In this document: piece by piece, positions 1 to 5,671 of the stretch | Position numbering within the stretch: the first letter of the stretch is position 1 | Layout of the letters: every line of letters begins with the position of its first letter | Origin: Eubacteriales bacterium | GTDB taxonomy: Bacteria; Bacillota_A; Clostridia; Lachnospirales; Lachnospiraceae | Assembly (NCBI GenBank): GCA_030527765.1 | Contig: JAUNAE010000112.1 | Location: 3,196-10,141, forward strand | Reading direction: 5' to 3' | DNA: 6,946 nucleotides | The notes under the pieces: generated by a model | What the model was told of the DNA's origin: nothing | Seen by the model: the letters and a program-made list of their open reading frames with translations, nothing else | Databases searched by the model: none | Translations under genes and position numbers: made by a program

Positions 1-60
1 GTTCGGGTGGGGGGGGGCGGGGTTTTGGGCCCGCGGGCACAAACCCCCCGCCCCCACGAC
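1..60. repeat. GC-homopolymer imperfect inverted repeat at window edge
   Basis: The first 60 bases are almost entirely G and C, while the bases just after are strongly AT-rich. A G-run arm at about 7-26 (nine Gs, C, four Gs, four Ts) faces a C-run arm at 41-57 (three As, six Cs, G, five Cs, AC), so the two halves are imperfect reverse complements. A perfect palindrome GCCCGCGGGC sits between them at 29-38. No reading frame of interest crosses it. The abrupt composition change and homopolymers fit a mis-assembled or fold-back read end at a contig terminus better than a biological element, but a very GC-rich hairpin cannot be excluded. Confidence 0.6.
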
Positions 61-139
61 AAATTATTCGATCACCTTGTAATTACCCACAATTATTCTC
101 TTTATATTTTGTATCTTATGTTTTATTTTCTGTATATTC

Positions 140-170
140 TTGACACAGGCTTTTATTTATTATACATTAT
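140..170 (+). promoter_or_regulatory. Sigma-A-type promoter for the small membrane protein gene
   Basis: A perfect -35 hexamer TTGACA lies at 140-145. About 15 to 19 bases downstream is an AT-only block, TATACATTAT (161-170), in which several overlapping hexamers match the -10 consensus at four of six positions; TACATT at 163-168 gives the preferred 17-base spacing. Positions 61-139 are AT-rich with no gene visible. The predicted leader before the 262 start is roughly 85-90 bases and shows no recognisable riboswitch. Confidence 0.55.
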
Positions 171-261
171 TAAAAAGAAATCTTGATGCTGTGCCGTATT
201 TTTATTTGTGCACAGCTCACATTCCAGCAAAAAGAGAGAACTAAGCGAAGGAGGCGATCTC

Positions 262-474
262 ATGTTGTTTTTCCGTGACTATCCACATTACAAACTTGCT
301 TCTGCACTCCGCTATATTGGCGGTCTGATTTTAGCGATCGCCGTATTTACCTTCTATGTTTCCTTTACGGATGCAGCATTTGACAGTTCTTCCGGAATTA
401 TCGCTGCAGCGATCACTCTCGTAATTGGTTACATGGTCTGGGGATACGCGGGACACATAGCCGGCGATGATTAA
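262..474 (+). CDS. Hypothetical small two-helix membrane protein (70 aa)
   Basis: I do not recognise this family. The ATG at 262 is chosen because a perfect AAGGAGG (248-254) lies seven bases upstream. An in-frame GTG at 208 would add 18 mostly polar residues but has no ribosome binding site. The protein begins with a short aromatic and basic segment (MLFFRDYPHYK), then has a hydrophobic helix at about residues 16-36, a short acidic and serine-rich turn (DAAFDSSS, 37-44), a second helix at about 45-64 and an acidic tail ending DD. There is no signal peptide cleavage site or catalytic motif, so it is inferred to be a small inner-membrane protein with a hairpin topology. It has its own promoter and terminator and is convergent with the sugar operon, so nothing links it functionally to that operon. 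It is likely real given the strong translation and transcription signals. Confidence 0.8.
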   Translation: MLFFRDYPHYKLASALRYIGGLILAIAVFTFYVSFTDAAFDSSSGIIAAAITLVIGYMVWGYAGHIAGDD

Positions 475-576
475 TCCCACAGCAGCGCGGACATTTACAA
501 CATGTTTCGTTGTTTGTCTGCATTCAATCCACTGACAATCCATATACACAAGAAACACATAACGTTTATCCCCCAG

Positions 577-607
577 AAACCAGCTCCGCACCTTGGAGCT
601 GGTTTTT
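577..607 (+). terminator. Intrinsic terminator of the small membrane protein gene
   Basis: A perfect 11-bp stem (577-587 with 595-605, core CCAGCTCC/GGAGCTGG) has a seven-base loop, and its 3' arm runs into a T tract at 603-607. On the opposite strand no U tract follows the stem, so it acts on plus-strand transcripts. It ends the transcript about 100 bases after the stop codon at 474. Confidence 0.8.
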
Positions 608-618
608 CGGGTTGTCAG

Positions 619-668
619 AAAAAAATAAACCGCCTCAACTCCTCTATTTCCAAGGAATTGAGACGGTT
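619..668 (-). terminator. Intrinsic terminator of the minus-strand sugar operon
   Basis: Read on the minus strand, 668-654 pairs with 642-628 over 15 base pairs with no mismatch if two G-U wobbles are allowed, around an 11-base loop. UUUAUUUUUUU (629-619) follows directly. On the plus strand the two wobble positions become C-A mismatches, which shows that the element is selected for minus-strand transcripts. It lies about 55 bases beyond the oxidoreductase stop codon and is the natural end of the five-gene operon. Confidence 0.85.
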
Positions 669-673
669 CTCAC

Positions 674-715
674 GGGGACGGGGCTTTTGGCACGCGTGCC
701 ATTAGCCCCGTCCCC
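674..715. repeat. REP-like perfect palindromic hairpin with nested palindrome
   Basis: Arms GGGGACGGGGCT (674-685) and AGCCCCGTCCCC (704-715) are perfectly complementary over 12 bp. The 18-base interior contains the palindrome GGCACGCGTGCC (689-700), so a stacked two-tier hairpin can form in DNA or RNA from either strand. It sits between the oxidoreductase stop codon and the operon terminator and is much more GC-rich than its surroundings. No U tract follows, so it is not itself a terminator. It resembles extragenic palindromes of the REP type mobilised by RAYT transposases. That class assignment is inference, because only one copy is visible. A role in protecting the operon mRNA 3' end is possible. 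Confidence 0.6.
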
Positions 716-723
716 AAATTATA

Positions 724-1875
724 TTACAGTTCTGTCCATGCTGCGTTTGCTTTGTCGCTCTTTACAACTGCTGTAACGAACTCTACGCCGCGTACGCCGT
801 AAGTAACATCCGGGAAGTCCAGATCTGCTTCGGTCAGCTCTTCGCCGTTGACTTTTTTCAGAATTGCGTTGATAAAGGACTGATAAATGTTTGCAAATGC
901 AACCATGAGTCCTTCCGGATGTCCGGATGGAATACGGTTCACATCAGCTGCACGTCCTTCAATATATCCACAGCCTCTGTCGAAGGTCTGAATCGGTTTG
1001 CCCTTCTTCTCCAGTGTCAGGTAGTTCGGATCTTCCTGATGCCACTCAATTGCACCCTCGGTACCGAAGATACGGATTACAAGACCATTTGCATGTCCTG
1101 CGCATACCTGTGAGGAGCTGATTACACCGTGTGCACCATTGGAAAGCTCAACCAGCATATTTGCATTCAGATCCAGTTCCTGTCCGAATTTGTCCAGCAC
1201 TGCTGCAACTTTGGTTACATGAAGTCCGGTGATGTAGCTTACAACGCTCTCTACGTGTGTTCCGATATCACCAACACAGTTGGACTGGCCGGAGAATGCC
1301 GGGTTTGCACGCCATACAGACATTTTGCTTGTTGCGCTGTCGCTTGCTCCGATGGAATCGATCAGCCACTCCTGCAGATACTCGCAGTTGATGTTGATAA
1401 CTTCACCGATCTCTCCTGCTCTTACAAGATCACGAGCAAGTTTTACCATATTGTAGCCTGTGTAAGTATAGGTCACGCAGAAAAGAAGTCCCTTCTCATC
1501 TGCCAGACGCTGCAGTTCTTTTGCTTCTTCTACTGTGAAGCACAGTGGTTTCTCACAGGAAACATGAATGCCATGCTCCAGGAAACATTTTGCTACAGCA
1601 TAATGAGTGTTGTTTGGAGTTGTGATGCAGACGAAATCAATTCCGTCTTCTCTCTTGGACTCACCCTCTGCCATTGCCTCATAGTCTGCGTAAATTCTGT
1701 CAGAATCCAGACGATAGAACTCGCCGCATTCTTTGTTCTTGTCTTCGTGGCTGGAGAAGCAGCCTGCTACTAACTGTGCAGTCTCATCCAGTGCGATTGC
1801 TTTTCTGTGAACGCCGCCGATAAATGCTCCAAGGCTTCCGCCTACCATACCATATCTAAGATATTTTCTGCCCAT
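724..1875 (-). CDS. Gfo/Idh/MocA family NAD(P)-dependent sugar oxidoreductase
   Basis: This 383-residue protein is predicted to be a cytoplasmic dehydrogenase that oxidises or reduces a hydroxyl of a sugar, polyol or glycoside. The N-terminal Rossmann fold shows the dinucleotide loop at residues 9-20 (GMVGGSLGAFIG), the strand-end TTPN at 85-88 and the family hallmark EKP at 108-110, whose lysine is catalytic in the family. The C-terminal domain carries the substrate-site motif GDIGTH with D203 and H207. The GGSxGAFIG..HR start and the GHPEG segment (318-322) look like the subgroup often paired with TIM-barrel sugar isomerases. The length is normal and the protein appears complete. The ATG at 1875 has a fair Shine-Dalgarno, AGGGGG at 1888-1883, seven bases upstream. 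It is the last gene of the operon, 58 bases after the epimerase-like gene. The substrate is unknown; a 3-dehydrogenase of a glucoside or an inositol-type dehydrogenase are both possible. Confidence 0.9.
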   Translation of the reverse strand: MGRKYLRYGMVGGSLGAFIGGVHRKAIALDETAQLVAGCFSSHEDKNKECGEFYRLDSDRIYADYEAMAEGESKREDGIDFVCITTPNNTHYAVAKCFLEHGIHVSCEKPLCFTVEEAKELQRLADEKGLLFCVTYTYTGYNMVKLARDLVRAGEIGEVININCEYLQEWLIDSIGASDSATSKMSVWRANPAFSGQSNCVGDIGTHVESVVSYITGLHVTKVAAVLDKFGQELDLNANMLVELSNGAHGVISSSQVCAGHANGLVIRIFGTEGAIEWHQEDPNYLTLEKKGKPIQTFDRGCGYIEGRAADVNRIPSGHPEGLMVAFANIYQSFINAILKKVNGEELTEADLDFPDVTYGVRGVEFVTAVVKSDKANAAWTEL

Positions 1876-1886
1876 AATATTGCCCC

Positions 1887-1898
1887 CTAATCGATTAG
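1887..1898. promoter_or_regulatory. 12-bp perfect palindrome in the 58-base gap before the oxidoreductase
   Basis: CTAATCGATTAG is self-complementary and overlaps the 5' edge of the oxidoreductase ribosome binding site (1883-1888). The rest of the 1876-1933 gap is AT-rich with no terminator and no clear promoter, so the two enzyme genes are probably cotranscribed. The palindrome could be an operator or chance. Confidence 0.25.
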
Positions 1899-1933
1899 AT
1901 TACAGTAGTTTTCCTATTAACAATTCTTATTTA

Positions 1934-2923
1934 TCAGTTGCTGATTGCGTCATCGAATTTTACATCAGATGGTTTGAAATCAATCTTGCGAACGAATGCT
2001 GCAGCCTCAGTTGCACCGTATACACGCTCCATACCGGAATCTTCCCACTCAACGGAAAGAGGTCCCTGATAGTCATAGTCGTTCAGAACGCGGATGATTT
2101 CCTCGAAGTTTACATCGCCATGTCCAAGGCTTCTGAAGTTCCATCCTCTTCTGCGATCACCGAAGTCGATGTGGGATCCGAGAAGACCGGTCTTGCCATC
2201 CAGTGTTACTGCTGCATCTTTCATATGAACGTGGTATACACGGTCGATAAAGCTTTCCAGGAATACTGCCGGGTTAATTCCCTGCCATACAAGGTGGCTT
2301 GGGTCAAAGTTAATTCCGAACTCCGGACGATCTGCGAATTTTTCCAGAAGACGTTTGGTGGAGTAATAGTCGAATGCGATTTCACCCGGATGTACTTCGT
2401 GAGCAAATTTGATTCCGTTCTCTTTGAATACGTCCAGAATCGGTACCCAGAGATCGTAAACTTCCTGGAATCCCTTCTCTACCATTTCCTCTGTTGTCTG
2501 CGGGAAGGAGTAGAGATATTTCCAGATTGGGGAACCTGTGAATCCGGTTACAACGTAAGCGCCAAGTTTCTTCGCTGCGATTGCAACATATTTCATGGTT
2601 TCAATGCCCCAGGCACGGATAGCATCCGGCTGATCTGCCAGCTCTGCAGGTGCAAAGTTGTTCAGACGAGGATCATCATAATCTCCAACACACTGTCCAA
2701 TGATGTGTGCAGCAAGAGCTTCTACTTTCATGTCATGTTTTTCCAGAGTTGCTTTTACCTCTGCAACGTACTCGTCATCCAGTGCAGCACGTTTTGGATC
2801 CAGCTGATTTCCCCAGCATGCAAGCTCCAGTCCGTCATAACCCATCTTTTTTGCAAGTCCGCAAAGTTCGTCAATTGTAAGGTCTGCCCACTGGCAGGTT
2901 GTTAAGGTTAATAATCTTCCCAT
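1934..2923 (-). CDS. TIM-barrel sugar (phosphate) isomerase/epimerase-like protein
   Basis: This 329-residue cytoplasmic protein belongs to the xylose isomerase-like/AP-endonuclease-2 TIM-barrel fold. Members use a divalent metal to isomerise or epimerise sugars, or to eliminate or hydrate keto-sugars. Visible landmarks are GYDGLELACWG (28-38), VTGFTGSPIW (125-134), AHEVHPGEIA (174-183), NFDPSHLVWQ (205-214), YHVHMKDA (230-237), GHGDV (267-271) and SVEWED (290-295). By family analogy E176, D207, H233 and E292 are the likely metal ligands, with H210 and K235 near the active site. The ATG at 2923 is preferred over the in-frame TTG at 2929: AGGAGG (2938-2933) is nine bases from the ATG but only three from the TTG. 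It lies 58 bases after the permease gene and before a Gfo/Idh/MocA gene, which suggests sequential action on one imported substrate. The exact reaction is unknown; a 3-keto-sugar lyase, hydratase or isomerase is a reasonable guess. Confidence 0.85.
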   Translation of the reverse strand: MGRLLTLTTCQWADLTIDELCGLAKKMGYDGLELACWGNQLDPKRAALDDEYVAEVKATLEKHDMKVEALAAHIIGQCVGDYDDPRLNNFAPAELADQPDAIRAWGIETMKYVAIAAKKLGAYVVTGFTGSPIWKYLYSFPQTTEEMVEKGFQEVYDLWVPILDVFKENGIKFAHEVHPGEIAFDYYSTKRLLEKFADRPEFGINFDPSHLVWQGINPAVFLESFIDRVYHVHMKDAAVTLDGKTGLLGSHIDFGDRRRGWNFRSLGHGDVNFEEIIRVLNDYDYQGPLSVEWEDSGMERVYGATEAAAFVRKIDFKPSDVKFDDAISN

Positions 2924-2981
2924 TGTCAAAATCCTCCTGTGTCATTTTGTATGTTCTGGTTGTTAAATGTTCAAAGTCAAA

Positions 2982-3947
2982 TTAATCTTCGTGCTTTCTG
3001 ATCATCTGCATTCCGACTGCGATCAGAAGAATTGCACCTTTTACGGTATCGTTCAGAAGTGCGTTCATTCCAAGAGCTGTGATAATCTTATCGATCAGAG
3101 TGAAGGACATGGTACCGAAGATAACACCCGTCAGGTTACCTTTACCACCTGCCATGCTTATTCCACCGATAACAACAGATGCGATTGCGTACAGTTCGAA
3201 GTTCTTTCCGGAAGTTGCCGGGTCAAAGGAAGTATCCTTTGCAATTTTCAGGAAGGAAGCAAGACCGGTCAGTGCACCGCACAGAACAAATACGGTAATT
3301 CTTGTGAGAACAACGTTGATACCTGCAAGGTTTGCTGCTTTCTCGTTACTTCCAAGTGCGTAGATTCTTTTACCAAGTTTGGTAGATGTGGTCATGTAGA
3401 TCATGAGAACTGCCACCAGAAGGAACAGAATTACAATATATCCGATGGTAAGGAAGGATCCATTACCAAAGTTGAACAGTGTCTGATAGCTGGATTTGGT
3501 TGCATCGACACGATATCTGGTCTCGCCCATCTCGTTCATCATGTACTGAGAAACAGAACGATAGATCAGCATGGTTGCCAGAGTTACGATAAAGGACGGC
3601 ATTTTCAGTTTACCAACGAAGAAACCGTTGACCAGACCGCAGAGTGCTCCAAGAACAATTCCGCAAAGTGCTGTCAGAAGAATGCTGCCTGTTTTGTTGT
3701 AGAAGAGAATGGTCAGACCACCGACAAATACGAAGGAAGATCCAACGGACAAATCGATGTCACCGGTCAGAACAATCAGTCCCATACCTACAGCGATTGT
3801 TCCGAGAATCGCACTGTGCAGGAAAATATTGGTAACGGTTGTCCAGGTCGTCTGAGATCCATTGATGATCAGATATACTGCAAAGATCACTACAAATACT
3901 ACGATATAATTGTATTCATCCCATAATTTCTTAATTTTCTTTCCCAT
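2982..3947 (-). CDS. CUT2 sugar ABC transporter permease (RbsC/XylH family)
   Basis: This 321-residue integral membrane protein forms, as a dimer, the channel of a ribose/xylose-type importer. About eight to ten hydrophobic segments are visible, for example near residues 14-30, 43-62, 66-82, 88-110, 117-133, 165-186, 215-234, 253-285 and 300-316. Family hallmarks are TGDIDLSVGS (61-70; usually TGGIDLSVGS), LKMPSFIVTLATM (114-126), the ATPase-contact loop YALGSNEKAANLAGI (196-210) and the ELYAIASVVIGGISMAGGKG region (251-270). The ATG at 3947 is chosen because a GGTGGAG site (3961-3955) sits seven bases upstream. An upstream in-frame ATG at 3995 would bury 16 polar residues inside the ATPase gene. 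The start lies only four bases after the ATPase stop codon (TGA at 3954-3952), so the two are almost certainly translationally coupled. The substrate is not specified by the sequence. Confidence 0.93.
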   Translation of the reverse strand: MGKKIKKLWDEYNYIVVFVVIFAVYLIINGSQTTWTTVTNIFLHSAILGTIAVGMGLIVLTGDIDLSVGSSFVFVGGLTILFYNKTGSILLTALCGIVLGALCGLVNGFFVGKLKMPSFIVTLATMLIYRSVSQYMMNEMGETRYRVDATKSSYQTLFNFGNGSFLTIGYIVILFLLVAVLMIYMTTSTKLGKRIYALGSNEKAANLAGINVVLTRITVFVLCGALTGLASFLKIAKDTSFDPATSGKNFELYAIASVVIGGISMAGGKGNLTGVIFGTMSFTLIDKIITALGMNALLNDTVKGAILLIAVGMQMIRKHED

Positions 3948-3951
3948 GTGT

Positions 3952-5457
3952 TCACTCCACCTTTTCCTGTTGCTGGAAAACTGCATTGGTTGCATACATC
4001 ATTACGGTTTCTTCATTAATTTTCTCATGAGGCAGCTCTACTGCCACACCGCCATGATAGAACACGATGCATCTGTCCGCGATTTTTTGAATTTCAGGTA
4101 TCTCCAACGTATTGACGATAATCGTCTTGCCTTCCTCTGCAAGTTTCAGAATCAGACGATAAATCTCTGCTTTTGCTCCTACATCGATACCCTGTGTCGG
4201 GTTATCCAGAAGAAGGAGCTCTGCTTCGGTATTCAGCCATCTGGCAAGAATAACTTTCTGCTGATTTCCACCGGAAAGGCTGGTGATCATGTCACTGGAA
4301 GCATTTGCTTTGATGTTCAGTGTTTTCTTGTAATCATCAAATTTCTGATTTTCTTTTTTCTTGAAAATATGCTGTCTCTTGCTGTCAATGGTGTGACGGG
4401 AAAGATACATATTTTCCAGAAGCGTCATATCCGGGATTACGGAGTTTTCTTTTCGGTTGGCTGCTACCATACCGATCTTATCCTTCATGGCTTTGTGAAT
4501 ACTTCCGCCTGCCAGATCCTGACCAAAGATTTTCATTCCGCCTGCTGTAACCGGAACTGCTCCGAATACTGCCTGCATAACTTCGGAAGCACCTGCTCCC
4601 TGAAGTCCGGTGAATCCAAGGATTTCTCCTTTTTTCAGTGAGAATGAAACGTCATGGAAGCCTTCGCCGGTAATGTTTTCCGCACGGAAAATTTCCTCTC
4701 CAAGAGGTCTCGGCTCGTACATATCAGCTCCATCGAAGCTCTCACCAACCATGTATTTTGTTACTTCCTCTGCAGTTGCATCGGCAATTCGTCCACTGTG
4801 AATGAAACGGCTGTTTCTAAGTACTGTATATCGGTCGGACAATTGGAAGATCTCCGGCATCTTGTGGGAGATGAAAATGAAAGAAGTTCCTTTTTCTTTC
4901 AGACGTCCAACCAGGTTAAAGAGATGATCAATCTGCTCATTGTTGAGTGCGGTGGTAGGCTCATCCAGAATAATCATTTTGGCATTGGAATGCAGCGCCT
5001 TGGCAATTTCAAGAAGCTGTTTCTTACCGGTATCCAGATGTCCTGCGACTGCTGTCGGATCAATATCGACACCCATCTCCTCCAGAAGCTCTCTGGCTTC
5101 CTGGATCATCTCTCTTTTTTTCAATTTTCCAAAAGCATTTGTTTTTTCTTTTCCCAAAAACAGATTTTCGTATACTCGTAAGTCGTTAAAAACATTTAAT
5201 TCCTGATGTACAAATGCAATTCCCGCATTTTCTGCATCAGCGATGGAACCATTTGACAGATGCTTTCCATCAAAAGTTACGTCACCGTGATCTCTGGTGT
5301 ATACTCCGGCAAGAATATTCATTAAAGTCGATTTTCCTGCTCCGTTTTCTCCAAGCAGTGCGTGAACTTCTCCTTTGTCAACACAGAAGGAGACATCATT
5401 CAGCACAGTGACACCAAAGAATGCTTTTTGTATATGCTCCATTTTTAATAGTTCCAC
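3952..5457 (-). CDS. CUT2 sugar ABC transporter ATP-binding protein (RbsA/MglA/XylG family, two ABC domains)
   Basis: This is the fused double ATPase that powers the importer: 501 residues with two ABC cassettes. Domain 1 (about 3-235) has Walker A GENGAGKST (36-44), Q85, Walker B ILDEP (163-167) and switch H198. Its signature, LDTGKKQ (141-147), departs from LSxGQxQ. Domain 2 (about 254-490) has the family-typical lysine-less Walker A GLQGAGASE (284-292), a canonical LSGGNQQK signature (394-401), and a Walker B that reads LLLDNP (415-420), with Asn419 replacing the catalytic Glu. The GTG at 5457 is chosen because GAGGGGTGAC lies at 5470-5461 with good spacing and the product then has the usual length and N-terminus. 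In-frame starts at 5541 (GTG), 5514 (GTG), 5484 (ATG) and 5442 (ATG) exist, the first three within an upstream repeat. It sits 214 bases after the binding-protein gene and directly before the permease gene. Confidence 0.93.
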   Translation of the reverse strand: MELLKMEHIQKAFFGVTVLNDVSFCVDKGEVHALLGENGAGKSTLMNILAGVYTRDHGDVTFDGKHLSNGSIADAENAGIAFVHQELNVFNDLRVYENLFLGKEKTNAFGKLKKREMIQEARELLEEMGVDIDPTAVAGHLDTGKKQLLEIAKALHSNAKMIILDEPTTALNNEQIDHLFNLVGRLKEKGTSFIFISHKMPEIFQLSDRYTVLRNSRFIHSGRIADATAEEVTKYMVGESFDGADMYEPRPLGEEIFRAENITGEGFHDVSFSLKKGEILGFTGLQGAGASEVMQAVFGAVPVTAGGMKIFGQDLAGGSIHKAMKDKIGMVAANRKENSVIPDMTLLENMYLSRHTIDSKRQHIFKKKENQKFDDYKKTLNIKANASSDMITSLSGGNQQKVILARWLNTEAELLLLDNPTQGIDVGAKAEIYRLILKLAEEGKTIIVNTLEIPEIQKIADRCIVFYHGGVAVELPHEKINEETVMMYATNAVFQQQEKVE

Positions 5458-5552
5458 AATGTCACCCCTCTTTTTCCGGAACATTTGTTGTTCCTCTTTT
5501 TTGATAAGGAACACGATGGTTCCTCTTTTTCTCAGGAACACAATTGTTCCTC
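5455..5552 (-). repeat. Four tandem in-frame SD-plus-start-codon units at the ATPase 5' end
   Basis: On the minus strand GAGG occurs at 5552-5549, 5525-5522, 5496-5493 and 5470-5467. Each is followed after 7, 7, 8 and 9 bases by GTG (5541), GTG (5514), ATG (5484) and GTG (5457), and then an A-rich tail. Start-to-start steps are 27, 30 and 27 bases, so all four codons share the ATPase frame. They encode repeated peptide units beginning MFLRKRGTI, VFLIKKEEQQ, MFRKKRGDI and VELLKMEHI. The first three units also contain GGAAC...GTTCC inverted repeats (plus-strand 5535-5550, 5508-5523, 5478-5494) that would pair the SD bases with bases just after the start codon. The fourth lacks this pairing and is the likely main start. 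The element is seen directly; its function is inferred. Confidence 0.7.
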
Positions 5553-5565
5553 TCTTCTTGGAAGA

Positions 5566-5593
5566 AGGACAGAGCAGATTCCTGCTCTGTCCT
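5566..5593 (-). promoter_or_regulatory. Stable hairpin in the binding protein-ATPase gap
   Basis: AGGACAGAGCAG and CTGCTCTGTCCT form a perfect 12-bp stem with a four-base loop. On the minus strand the stem is followed by UCUUCC rather than a U run, so it is at best a leaky terminator. Stable stems after the binding-protein gene are known in many importer operons, where they protect the upstream mRNA and allow more binding protein than membrane subunits. That is the most likely role here. It lies about 80 bases after the binding-protein stop codon. Confidence 0.6.
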
Positions 5594-5610
5594 GTTGTTT
5601 GTCAGGTTAC

Positions 5611-5627
5611 AGAATCTTCGAGATTCT
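5611..5627. promoter_or_regulatory. Small hairpin downstream of the binding-protein gene
   Basis: AGAATCT (5611-5617) and AGATTCT (5621-5627) form a perfect 7-bp stem with a three-base loop. It is weaker than its neighbour at 5566-5593 and may add to mRNA 3'-end protection. Nothing else is recognised between 5628 and the binding-protein stop codon. Confidence 0.35.
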
Positions 5628-5671
5628 TTACTCCTGTGTGCTTTTCAATATGTTTCAGGCGATCTCTTTGA

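Noticed and set aside
208..261. Upstream GTG start that would extend the small membrane protein to 88 residues.
   Set aside because: There is no ribosome binding site before 208, whereas the ATG at 262 has a perfect AAGGAGG at ideal spacing; the extension is polar and overlaps that site.
61..261. Searched for a CRISPR array, tRNA or riboswitch in the AT-rich leader.
   Set aside because: No direct repeats with spacers, cloverleaf arms or recognisable aptamer core were seen.
1880..2905. A long plus-strand open frame (341 codons) opposite the epimerase-like gene.
   Set aside because: It is antisense to a clear TIM-barrel gene. Its translation is cysteine- and phenylalanine-rich without recognisable motifs, and it has no ribosome binding site.
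2944..2980. A TTGACT hexamer on the minus strand before the epimerase-like gene as a possible internal promoter.
   Set aside because: No -10 hexamer occurs at 16-19 bases; the nearest AT-rich match is about 23 bases away.
2967..3926. A long plus-strand open frame (319 codons) opposite the permease gene.
   Set aside because: It is the antisense shadow of a gene for a membrane protein with all family motifs; its composition is polar and cysteine-rich with no recognisable domain.
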